Source of the DNA: an uncultured Lachnospiraceae bacterium
GTDB lineage: Bacteria; Bacillota; Clostridia; Lachnospirales; Lachnospiraceae
NCBI GenBank assembly: GCA_900315495.1
Contig: OMZJ01000041.1
Coordinates: forward strand, 1-46,976
Length of the DNA stretch: 46,976 nt
Direction: 5' to 3'
Shown here: positions 1 to 7,305 of the stretch, in pieces
Numbering within the stretch: position 1 is the first letter of the stretch
How the letters are laid out: each line of letters begins with the position of its first letter
Made by a program: the position numbers and the translations under genes
The notes under the pieces: generated by a model
Told to the model about the DNA's origin: nothing
Seen by the model: the letters and a program-made list of their open reading frames with translations, nothing else
Databases searched by the model: none

Positions 1-92
1 AACGCAGCCGCGGTTCCCGGCCCCCTGCACAGAGCGCGGCGCTTCGCCGTGCATCCCAGAGGCAGTGAATACGGGCAGGACCGAGGTTTTTC

Positions 93-1736
93 ATGAAAAA
101 GAGAGATACAGGCAGGAGAACGGTCAGCCGCGGGCGGGACGAAAGACTGTCCCGGTACGCGGACAATGCCGTGGATACCGATGACTTCTTTCTCGAGGAG
201 GAGGACATCCCTGCAGCGGAGGAAGAAACCGGGGAGGAGGAATCCGGGGAGAACGCCGAAGCCGGAACGGAGGATTTCCCCGAGGAGGGCGAAACTTTCG
301 ACGAGGAGCCGGAGGAAGAAGCCGAAGAACCGGACGCCGGATATGGCGATGACGCGGACGCCGGATACAGCGAGGATTCGGACGCCGGATATGATGAAAG
401 TTCGGATGCCGAACATCATGCCCCGGATTTAGAGCCATACGAGGAGAAAACGGATCCGGATGGCACACCGTCCGATCTGGGATTTGATGCAGAGCCGCTC
501 CTGCCGGAGGAACCGGTGAGAGGGATCGGGCTGGAAGGGCAGATGAACGGCAGTCCCCGGATTTTCCGCGGAGAGGACGGATTCGGCTCGGGCGAAAATG
601 ACCAGGACGAAAATACATCTGGCAGCACCGGCCGGGAGGAAAAGGGCCGGGATCCGCATCGCCGGAGCAAAATCAATCCGCAGAGCGCTTCCGGGAGGAA
701 AAAGAAGAAGAAACACCCGGTGCGCCGCGTGATTCTGATCATCGTGATCATCCTCGCGGTGCTGATTGCGGCGCTCTATGCCGCGTTCCGCCATGTGGTC
801 GGCCGGACGAACTATGTCTCCGATGCCGATGTGAAGATCAACAGCGCCGCGATCTACGGCGGTGTGCCGGAGGACGAGAGTGCATCCGAGGAGGAACTGG
901 CGACGCTGTCGCCGGAGGATGAAAGCGTCATCGCCGCGGAGATGGCCGGTGTGGAGACAATGGATCCGGCACAGAAGCAGGTCGCGGAGAAAACCTTCAA
1001 CCTGCTTCTGATCGGCTCTGACCGGCGTACAGACGACTGGTACGGAAATTCTGACGCGATGATCCTTCTCACGTTCAACCCGCACACCAGCACGATCTAC
1101 ATGACATCCTTCATGCGGGACCTGTATGCGAGGATCCCCGGCGTCGGCGTCCGAAAGCTGAATGCAGCGCACGCAATCGGCGGGGGACCGCTTCTCGTCA
1201 CGACGCTGAAGGAAAATTACGGCGTGGACATCGATCACTACGCCTCGGTGGATTTCCAGTCGCTGGCTGAGATCATTGACATGGCCGGCGGGGTGGATGT
1301 CCAGCTGAACACAAAGGAGGCGGCGTATCTGAACAACGGCCTGACCGGCAGGGATGACGGAGGGCTGACCCATCTGAACGGAACACAGGCAGTGGCCTAT
1401 GCCCGGATCCGTTATGTCGGAAATTCTGACTTTGAGCGCACCTCGAGACAGCGCGAAGTGCTGTCCTCACTCTTAGGCGCCCTGCAGTCGATGAGCACGA
1501 CAGAGGTGACCAGTTTCATCTACGATGTGCTGCCGTACATCACCCACAACATGACGGATGCGGAGATCCTGCGCCGGATTGCAGATGTTCCGTCTTATCT
1601 GGGCTACCAGATTCAGGAGGAGCGGGTTCCGTACGACGGACACTATACGATCCGCAATGAGATCCTGATTCCGGATATGAATTACACCATTCCCACGCTG
1701 CAGTCGGAAATCTACGCGGGCAGCGATCAGGAATGA
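93..1736 (+). CDS. LytR-CpsA-Psr (LCP) family wall-polymer ligase
   Basis: LCP proteins attach undecaprenyl-linked polymers (teichoic acid, capsule) to peptidoglycan on the outer face of the membrane. The 547-residue protein has a very acidic, low-complexity cytoplasmic part (about 1-195), a basic Lys/Arg stretch, one membrane segment at about 210-232 and an extracellular LCP domain from about 300. Within it the LIGSDRR motif has Asp310 and Arg312, and the FMRDLY motif has Arg342 and Asp343; such Asp/Arg residues bind the polyprenyl pyrophosphate in characterised LCP proteins. The cytoplasmic part is far longer than the short tail usual in the family and contains 8-residue tandem repeats. A GAGG lies 6-9 nt before the ATG. 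Nucleotidyltransferase-like and CpsB-like genes follow, consistent with a surface-polysaccharide role. The polymer attached cannot be told from sequence. Confidence 0.9.
   Translation: MKKRDTGRRTVSRGRDERLSRYADNAVDTDDFFLEEEDIPAAEEETGEEESGENAEAGTEDFPEEGETFDEEPEEEAEEPDAGYGDDADAGYSEDSDAGYDESSDAEHHAPDLEPYEEKTDPDGTPSDLGFDAEPLLPEEPVRGIGLEGQMNGSPRIFRGEDGFGSGENDQDENTSGSTGREEKGRDPHRRSKINPQSASGRKKKKKHPVRRVILIIVIILAVLIAALYAAFRHVVGRTNYVSDADVKINSAAIYGGVPEDESASEEELATLSPEDESVIAAEMAGVETMDPAQKQVAEKTFNLLLIGSDRRTDDWYGNSDAMILLTFNPHTSTIYMTSFMRDLYARIPGVGVRKLNAAHAIGGGPLLVTTLKENYGVDIDHYASVDFQSLAEIIDMAGGVDVQLNTKEAAYLNNGLTGRDDGGLTHLNGTQAVAYARIRYVGNSDFERTSRQREVLSSLLGALQSMSTTEVTSFIYDVLPYITHNMTDAEILRRIADVPSYLGYQIQEERVPYDGHYTIRNEILIPDMNYTIPTLQSEIYAGSDQE
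333..413 (+). repeat. 24-bp tandem repeat coding for DAGY-type octapeptides
   Basis: Units start at 333, 357 and 381 (each beginning GACGCCGGATA), with a degenerate fourth at 405. They encode Asp-Ala-Gly-Tyr followed by four mostly acidic or small residues, in the cytoplasmic tail of the LCP protein. The unit is a whole number of codons, so copy-number change would keep the frame. Confidence 0.85.
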
Positions 1737-1880
1737 GAGACCGGCGGGATCCGGCAGAGCGTTTCCTGCCTGCGGCATGAATCCGAAGGCGGCCGTCGGA
1801 ATGCGGAGGCTTCTGCCGGCGCTTTCCGCAGCGGCAGGAGCAGGCTGTGCCGGTAAAACCGGAGAAAAGTAAAACAGAAA

Positions 1881-3269
1881 GTGACAGAAATCAATCTACA
1901 CAATTCCCATTCGAAAACAGTTCCGAAGGGACAGCAGCCCTCTGATCCGGCGGCTCCGGATCCGGTGTCAGATAGCACCCGGCGAACGGACGAATTCTTT
2001 CTCCGGGTGACCGCCGCAGCGGCGCAGGGCGCGGAGTACCCGGCAGCAGTCTGGGAGAAACTGACCGGGGAGGAATGGGCACTTTTCTTCCGGCGTGCCG
2101 ATCAGCAGAACCTCATTCCGCTGGTTCTGGATGCCGTCTGGCAGAATCCTTCGTTTCAGCAGCTGGATCCGGCATTCCGCAGTGCCTGTCATCAGCGGGC
2201 GGCCCGGATTGTGGCACTGCAGGCGCAGCGCACCGCAGAATTTGCGCGCGTGTACGGAAGACTTCGCGCGGCAGGCCTGAAGCCGATTGTCATGAAGGGG
2301 ATTCTCTGCCGCAGTCTCTACCCGGTGCCGGATTACAGGCCTTCCATGGATGAGGATCTGTTGATCGCGCCGTCGGATTTTCTGCGCTGCCACAGAGAGC
2401 TGTGCGCGGCGGGCATGGTACCGGCGGTGAGCGGGATGACACAGGAGGAACTGGACGAGTCGGAGGAAATCGCCTATGGGAAACCGGGGAGTCCGCTGGC
2501 CATCGAGCTCCACAAAAAGCCCTTCCCCGGCGGCCAGGGACTTCTGGAAAAGATGAATGCTGTTCTTGCGCATGCGGACGTCCGCGCCGATACGGTCCAG
2601 ATTGGAGACGGCCTGTATGAATCCTTCTGCCCCACAGACCATTTCTTCTTCCTGATCTGCCATGCGCTCAAGCATTTTCTGCACAGCGGCTTCGGGGTAC
2701 GGCAGGCGATGGACATCTGTCTGTACGCATCGCGCTGCGGATGCGAGATCGAATGGAAGCTGGTTCTGGAAGAATGCCGCATGGTTCGCGCGGAGCGGTT
2801 TGCGGCGGCAGTCCTGCAGATCGGCAGGGATACCTTCCGCATGGAAATTCCGGAGGGATATGATCTGTCCGGCTGGAAGGAGATCCGGACGGACAGCCGG
2901 GATCTCCTGGCAGATCTTCTGGATGCAGGGATTTTCGGCGATTCCAGCATGAGCCGTGTGCACAGCGCAGGGATTACCCTGCACGCGGCGGAAAGCGGCG
3001 ACGGGCGCGGAAGAAGCGGGCTGTCAGGGATTCTCCATGTGCTGTTCCCGCCGGCGGAAGCGCTGGAAGAGAGATATCCGTATCTGAAAGAGAAACGGTA
3101 TCTGCTGCCCAGGGCATGGGTCAGCCGGATTCTGGAATATCGCAGAGAGACTTCCCGCGGATCAGAAAACAGCGCGGCGGAAGCGGTGCGGATCGGTAAA
3201 AAGCGGATGGAGCTTCTCCGGGAATACGGCGTGGTGGACGATAACCGCAGGACAGGAGAAACGGATTGA
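1881..3269 (+). CDS. Nucleotidyltransferase-fold family protein (NTP_transf_5-like)
   Basis: This 462-residue protein resembles the uncharacterised nucleotidyltransferase family found in polysaccharide gene clusters. The visible signature is a KGILCRSLYP segment followed by YRPSMDEDLLI; the Asp-Glu-Asp resembles the paired acidic metal ligands of the nucleotidyltransferase fold. The remainder is mostly alpha-helical with no signal peptide or clear membrane segment, so it is probably cytoplasmic. The start is GTG at 1881 with GGAGAAAAG 11 nt upstream, a weak site. The TGA stop overlaps the TTG start of the next gene, indicating translational coupling with the phosphatase. Substrate unknown; a role in surface-polymer synthesis is inferred only from neighbours. 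Confidence 0.7.
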   Translation: MTEINLHNSHSKTVPKGQQPSDPAAPDPVSDSTRRTDEFFLRVTAAAAQGAEYPAAVWEKLTGEEWALFFRRADQQNLIPLVLDAVWQNPSFQQLDPAFRSACHQRAARIVALQAQRTAEFARVYGRLRAAGLKPIVMKGILCRSLYPVPDYRPSMDEDLLIAPSDFLRCHRELCAAGMVPAVSGMTQEELDESEEIAYGKPGSPLAIELHKKPFPGGQGLLEKMNAVLAHADVRADTVQIGDGLYESFCPTDHFFFLICHALKHFLHSGFGVRQAMDICLYASRCGCEIEWKLVLEECRMVRAERFAAAVLQIGRDTFRMEIPEGYDLSGWKEIRTDSRDLLADLLDAGIFGDSSMSRVHSAGITLHAAESGDGRGRSGLSGILHVLFPPAEALEERYPYLKEKRYLLPRAWVSRILEYRRETSRGSENSAAEAVRIGKKRMELLREYGVVDDNRRTGETD

Positions 3270-4012
3270 TTGATATCCATATGCATATCCTCCCGGGGGT
3301 GGATGACGGATCGCCGAACATGGAAAGTTCGCTGGCCCTGGCCGACGCCTCTGCGGAGAGCGGGGTGGATTCCATTGTCGCCACGCCGCACTGTTATCCG
3401 GGACTATATGATAACGATGCGGGACCCGGGCTGGAGCAGCGCTTTGCAGAGCTGGACCGCGCAGTCCGGAGTGCACGGATTCCGGTCCGCCTGTATCAGG
3501 GCATGGAGATCTTCGGAACTGTGCAGACCCCGGCCGATCTGGAAGACGGCCGGGTGTGGACGCTGAACGGGACGCAGTATTTTCTCGTGGAATTTGCCTT
3601 TGACGGCGATCCGGTGCAGTGCAGTGAAATCCTGGATGCGTGTGCGCGCCGGGGGTTTATCCCGGTGATTGCGCATCCGGAGCGCTATTTTTTCATACAG
3701 GATGACCCGCGGACCGCATATCGCTGGGTGCAGCGCGGCTATGCGCTGCAGCTGAACGGGGAGAGTATTCTGGGACGGCTGGGTGAGGACTGCAGACAGA
3801 CGGCATATCTTCTGCTGTCCCACGGGCTGGCTTCCTGCGCGGCAAGCGATGCCCACCGTATGAACTGGCGTCCGCCGGCGTGTGGCAGACTCCGGGAGAT
3901 TCTGATTCGGGATTTCGGTCGGGAATGCGCGTACATGCTTCTCGAGGAGAATCCCCTGCGGATCCTGGAGGGCAGGGATCTGGTGGGCTATGAGGCAGAG
4001 CCCTTTGAATGA
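3266..4012 (+). CDS. CpsB/YwqE-type tyrosine-protein phosphatase (PHP fold)
   Basis: Manganese-dependent tyrosine phosphatases of this family dephosphorylate the bacterial tyrosine kinases that control capsule or exopolysaccharide synthesis. The 248-residue protein opens with the classical metal-binding segment DIHMHILPGVDDG (His5, His7), followed by ATPHCYPG, later AHPERYFF and near the end SDAHRMNWRPP; these are the histidine and acidic ligands of the PHP site. The length matches the family. The TTG start at 3266 shares four bases (TTGA) with the preceding stop, so translation is probably coupled. The partner kinase is not in this window. The family assignment is secure; the physiological substrate is inferred. 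Confidence 0.88.
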   Translation: MIDIHMHILPGVDDGSPNMESSLALADASAESGVDSIVATPHCYPGLYDNDAGPGLEQRFAELDRAVRSARIPVRLYQGMEIFGTVQTPADLEDGRVWTLNGTQYFLVEFAFDGDPVQCSEILDACARRGFIPVIAHPERYFFIQDDPRTAYRWVQRGYALQLNGESILGRLGEDCRQTAYLLLSHGLASCAASDAHRMNWRPPACGRLREILIRDFGRECAYMLLEENPLRILEGRDLVGYEAEPFE

Positions 4013-4098
4013 CAGCCGGGGAGAACGGACCGGGCTCCTCTCCCCGGCTGCCTTTCTGCCGGAAAGAAGCGGAAGCCCGCAGACGGGGGAGGTTTCGT

Positions 4099-5061
4099 AT
4101 GCAGTATTATTTTGCGCCCATGGAGGGCGTGACAGGATATCCGTTCCGCAACGCCCATCATGCGCTGTTTCCCGGAATGGATGCCTACTATGCCCCGTTC
4201 ATCGAGCTGAACCCGGCCATGCGCCTGAAAAAGCGGGAGCGGAGGGATCTTCTGCCGGAGAACAATGCGGGGGTGCCGGTGATCCCGCAGGTGATGACGA
4301 GCCAGGCCGGGGAACTGATCCGGGCCTGCGAGATGCTGGAGCAGGAAGGGTACCGGGAGGTCAATCTGAACCTCGGCTGCCCTTCCGGTACAGTTGTCAA
4401 AAAGCACCGCGGCGCGGCGCTTCTGGCGGAATCCGAGCGGGAGCGGCTGAAGGCGCTTCTGGGCGGGTTCTTTGATTCCGCGGTCGGGGCGCGGATGCCG
4501 CTTTCCGTCAAATCGCGCACCGGGATGGACGATTCCGCAGGGGTGACGGAACTTGCCAGGATTTTCGGTCAGTTCCCGATCTCTCTCTGGATCCTGCATC
4601 CCCGCACACAGAAGGACCAGTACCGGGGCACGCCGAATCTGTTTGCATTCCGAGATGCGGTGGAGCACAGCATGGTTCCGATGGTCTACAACGGCGATGT
4701 GCGGACGCCGGCTGACGCGGCGCGGATTGGTGCGGCATTTCCGGGGATCCGCGGGATCATGATCGGAAGAGGGCTGCTCCGGAATCCCGCGCTGGTGCGC
4801 GAAATTCAGGGCGGACCGCCTCTCTCCGCCGCGGAAGCCCGCACATGGATGGAGACATACACGGCACGCCAGCTGGAGGAAATTCCGGCCTTTGGCTCCT
4901 GCATGGAAAAGCTCAAGCAGGAGTGGGGGTATCTGGCGGAGAGCTTTACCGGCGGGGAGCGGGCCCTGCGCCGGATCCGGCAGGCGTCCTCGCGGGAGGA
5001 ATATCTGGCGGCCGTCAATGAATTCTTCCGGGAGGCACAGATCCGGGAGACACCAGTTTAA
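4099..5061 (+). CDS. dus: tRNA-dihydrouridine synthase family protein
   Basis: FMN enzyme that reduces uridines in tRNA to dihydrouridine. The 320-residue protein starts with YYFAPMEGVTGYPFRN, the usual opening of the TIM barrel, and has the catalytic-cysteine segment LNLGCPSGT (Cys94) and VKSRTGMDD later on. I chose the ATG at 4099 because GGGGGAGG lies 7 nt upstream and the conserved fold starts there. An in-frame ATG at 4009 overlaps the preceding stop but would only add about 30 unconserved residues. The tRNA position modified cannot be told. It may be cotranscribed with the phosphatase upstream and the MATE gene downstream. Confidence 0.9.
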   Translation: MQYYFAPMEGVTGYPFRNAHHALFPGMDAYYAPFIELNPAMRLKKRERRDLLPENNAGVPVIPQVMTSQAGELIRACEMLEQEGYREVNLNLGCPSGTVVKKHRGAALLAESERERLKALLGGFFDSAVGARMPLSVKSRTGMDDSAGVTELARIFGQFPISLWILHPRTQKDQYRGTPNLFAFRDAVEHSMVPMVYNGDVRTPADAARIGAAFPGIRGIMIGRGLLRNPALVREIQGGPPLSAAEARTWMETYTARQLEEIPAFGSCMEKLKQEWGYLAESFTGGERALRRIRQASSREEYLAAVNEFFREAQIRETPV

Positions 5062-5125
5062 TACAGCACCGCGCGTCCGCTGTCACCGCATTTGCAGGCG
5101 CCGCGCAGAAGGGGATACTGAGACC

Positions 5126-6529
5126 ATGCAGAAACAACATCGTCTGATCGGAGACCGCGCATTTTACCGGCATGTGCTGGGCATTGCCATTCCGATCATG
5201 ATTCAGAACGGCATCACAAATTTCGTCTCCATGCTCGACAATATCATGATCGGGCTGGTGGGAACCAATCAGATGACCGGCGTGTCCGTCGTCAATCAGC
5301 TGCTGTTTGTATACAATCTATGCATCTTCGGCGGGCTGGCCGGCATCGGCATTTTCACCGCGCAGTTCTGGGGCAATCAGGATCAGGAGGCCGTGCGGTA
5401 TACCTTCCGGTTTAAAATCTTCGTGGCGGCTGTCCTCGCGGTGATCAGTCTCCTGATTTTCCGGTTTGCCGGCGGCCCGCTGATCCGCGTCTATCTGAAA
5501 GGGGACGGGGAGGCGGCGGATATCGCGGATACCTTCCGCTGGGCGCGCAGGTACATGGATGTCATGCTGCTGCAGATTCTGCCCTTTGCGGCAGCCCAGG
5601 TCTACTCGGGCACGCTCCGCGAGACGGGCGAGACCGTCGTCCCCATGAACGCCGGCATTGCGGCCGTCTTCGTGAATCTGTTCGGCAACTGGGTCCTGAT
5701 CTACGGCAAACTCGGCGCGCCGGCTCTCGGCGTGGAGGGCGCCGCGATCGCAACGGTCATCTCCCGCTTTGTGGAACTGGCAGTCCTGGTCATCTGGACC
5801 CATCGGAATACCGGGAGAAACCCCTATATCATCGGCGTTTACCGCAGCCCGAAGGTGCCGTGGAAGCTTGCAAAGACCATGACGATCAAGGGAACCCCGC
5901 TTCTGGCCAACGAAACGCTCTGGTCGGCGGGGCAGGCCGTTCTGACCCAGAATTATTCGCTGCGCGGGCTGACGGTGATTGCCGCACTGAATATCTCCCA
6001 GACGATTTCCAATGTCTTCAACATTGCCTTTATCGCGATGGGAAGTGCCATTGCCATCATTCTGGGACAGCAGCTCGGCGCGGGAAAGCTGGACACCGCC
6101 CGCGATTATGCGGCGAAGCTGGCGTTCTTCTCCACAGCGCTCTGTGTGGTGACGGGGCTTCTCGAGATCGCGGCGGCACCGTTTTTCCCGCTGATCTACA
6201 ACACGGAGGAAAATGTCCGGCATATGGCGACGGGGCTGATTGTGATTGCCGGCATCTTCTCCCCGATGTATGCCTTTGAAAATTCCTGCTATTTCACGCT
6301 GCGCTCCGGCGGAAAGACGCTGATCACCTTCTTCTTTGACAGCATGTTCGTCTGGATTTCGAGCATTCCGCTGCTGGCGCTTCTGGTGCGCTTTACGGAG
6401 ATCCCGATTCTCCCGATGTATGCGCTCATTCAGTCGGTGGAGCTGATCAAGTGTGTGATCGGCTATCTCCTGATGAAAAAGGGAATCTGGGTGCAGGATC
6501 TCGCCTCGCTGCACAAAAAGGAGGCGTGA
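5126..6529 (+). CDS. MATE family multidrug/toxin exporter
   Basis: A 467-residue integral membrane protein with about twelve hydrophobic segments. MATE proteins are Na+ or H+ antiporters exporting cationic drugs and metabolites. The opening (residues about 12-60) has the FYRHVLGIAIPIMIQNGITN segment and then LDNIMIGLVG, the family's typical first helices; the second half repeats the pattern. I chose the ATG at 5126, which has AGAAGGGG upstream and matches the usual N-terminus; an open frame extends upstream into dus but is unconserved. It ends 34 nt before a strong terminator, so it is the last gene of this unit. Substrate unknown. A second, divergent MATE gene lies at 10554-11960. Confidence 0.9.
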   Translation: MQKQHRLIGDRAFYRHVLGIAIPIMIQNGITNFVSMLDNIMIGLVGTNQMTGVSVVNQLLFVYNLCIFGGLAGIGIFTAQFWGNQDQEAVRYTFRFKIFVAAVLAVISLLIFRFAGGPLIRVYLKGDGEAADIADTFRWARRYMDVMLLQILPFAAAQVYSGTLRETGETVVPMNAGIAAVFVNLFGNWVLIYGKLGAPALGVEGAAIATVISRFVELAVLVIWTHRNTGRNPYIIGVYRSPKVPWKLAKTMTIKGTPLLANETLWSAGQAVLTQNYSLRGLTVIAALNISQTISNVFNIAFIAMGSAIAIILGQQLGAGKLDTARDYAAKLAFFSTALCVVTGLLEIAAAPFFPLIYNTEENVRHMATGLIVIAGIFSPMYAFENSCYFTLRSGGKTLITFFFDSMFVWISSIPLLALLVRFTEIPILPMYALIQSVELIKCVIGYLLMKKGIWVQDLASLHKKEA

Positions 6530-6562
6530 CAGAGACAAAACGATTCGTCATTTTCTTCGATG

Positions 6563-6605
6563 CGGCCCTTCCGCGGGGTTCTTCCCGCGGAAGGGCCGTT
6601 TTTTT
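6563..6605 (+). terminator. Rho-independent terminator after the MATE gene
   Basis: A perfect 15-bp stem (arms 6563-6577 and 6584-6598) with a 6-nt loop is followed by seven T residues. It separates the dus/MATE unit from the copper operon promoter 43 bp downstream. Confidence 0.93.
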
Positions 6606-6647
6606 GCAGAGCAGGATCCGCTGCCGGACGGACGAACAGAAAACCGC

Positions 6648-6676
6648 TTGACAAATACCAGATGGGGGTATATTAT
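6648..6676 (+). promoter_or_regulatory. Promoter of the copper operon with embedded CsoR-type operator
   Basis: TTGACA at 6648-6653 and TATTAT at 6671-6676 are separated by exactly 17 bp. The spacer is almost filled by the inverted repeat ATACC-N7-GGTAT (6655-6671), whose GC-rich core and flanking AT fit the known style of CsoR operators. Binding there would block RNA polymerase. Transcription should start near 6683. Confidence 0.85.
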
Positions 6677-6692
6677 GATGCCACTGGGGAAG

Positions 6693-6709
6693 ATACCCCC
6701 GGAAGGTAT
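6693..6709 (+). promoter_or_regulatory. Second CsoR-type operator downstream of the start site
   Basis: The same 17-bp pattern ATACC-N7-GGTAT recurs at 6693-6709, with its centre 38 bp from the first operator. It lies in the transcribed leader, just after the predicted start point. Identical arms and spacing make chance unlikely. Its last base is the first base of a possible TTG start at 6709, one reason to prefer the ATG at 6763 for csoR. Confidence 0.7.
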
Positions 6710-6762
6710 TGACGAAAAAGCAGCGGTGTTTCCCCTGCGAGAGGAAAAGGACAGCGGCATTG

Positions 6763-7263
6763 ATGAAGACAATGGATACAGAGACAGCAGAAAGAATCGA
6801 CGAAACGGGAAGACGGGCGGACACCGCATTCCAGGAAAGTGCCCCATGCGCTGCGGATACCGGTTCGCCGACGGATCCGGCGGGCGAACCGGCATCCGGG
6901 GATGCGGGAAATGCAGCAGCGGAGGATCCGGCATATCCGGATCCGGCGGATGCACCGGAGACGGACGGCGTATGTTCCTGCGGAAAACGGAAGAAGCGCC
7001 GAACCGAGGAGGAAGTGCGCAAACTGATGAACCGCCTGAAACGGATTGAGGGACAGATCCGGGGCATCGAGTCGATGCTGGAAAATGACGCGTACTGCCC
7101 GGATATCATGATTCAGGTCAGCGCCGTCAACTGCGCGCTCAACAGCTTCAACAAGGAACTTCTCGCGCAGCATCTGCGCTCCTGCGTGGTAGACGACATC
7201 CGGGCGGGAAAGGACGAGTCCATCGACGAACTGGTCCGGGTGCTTCAGAAAGTCATGAAATAA
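6763..7263 (+). CDS. csoR: Copper-sensing repressor CsoR, N-terminally extended
   Basis: CsoR is an all-helical DNA-binding repressor released from DNA by Cu(I). The C-terminal 85 residues are typical: LMNRLKRIEGQIRGIESMLE, then Cys112, His137 and Cys141. The spacing C-x24-H-x3-C is exactly that of the Cu(I) site, arguing for copper rather than nickel or formaldehyde sensing. Unusual is a leader of about 68 residues rich in Ala, Asp, Glu and Pro before a CSCG motif (Cys71, Cys73) and a basic stretch; family members usually begin close to that basic stretch. I see no start codon between 6772 and the conserved domain, so the extension appears real. ATG 6763 is preferred over TTG 6709, which lies in an operator. 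copA follows after 42 nt. Confidence 0.88.
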   Translation: MKTMDTETAERIDETGRRADTAFQESAPCAADTGSPTDPAGEPASGDAGNAAAEDPAYPDPADAPETDGVCSCGKRKKRRTEEEVRKLMNRLKRIEGQIRGIESMLENDAYCPDIMIQVSAVNCALNSFNKELLAQHLRSCVVDDIRAGKDESIDELVRVLQKVMK

Positions 7264-7305
7264 GCAGTGAAAGATGCGATACGCAGGAATCAGAGAGGAG
7301 AGAAG

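Noticed and set aside
4009..4098. Upstream ATG start for the dihydrouridine synthase
   Set aside because: The 30 added residues are unlike the family, while the ATG at 4099 has a strong GGGGGAGG site and directly precedes the conserved motif.
4892..5125. N-terminal extension of the first MATE protein into dus
   Set aside because: It is the shifted frame of the dus gene, Arg-rich and without similarity to MATE proteins; ATG 5126 starts the normal first helix.
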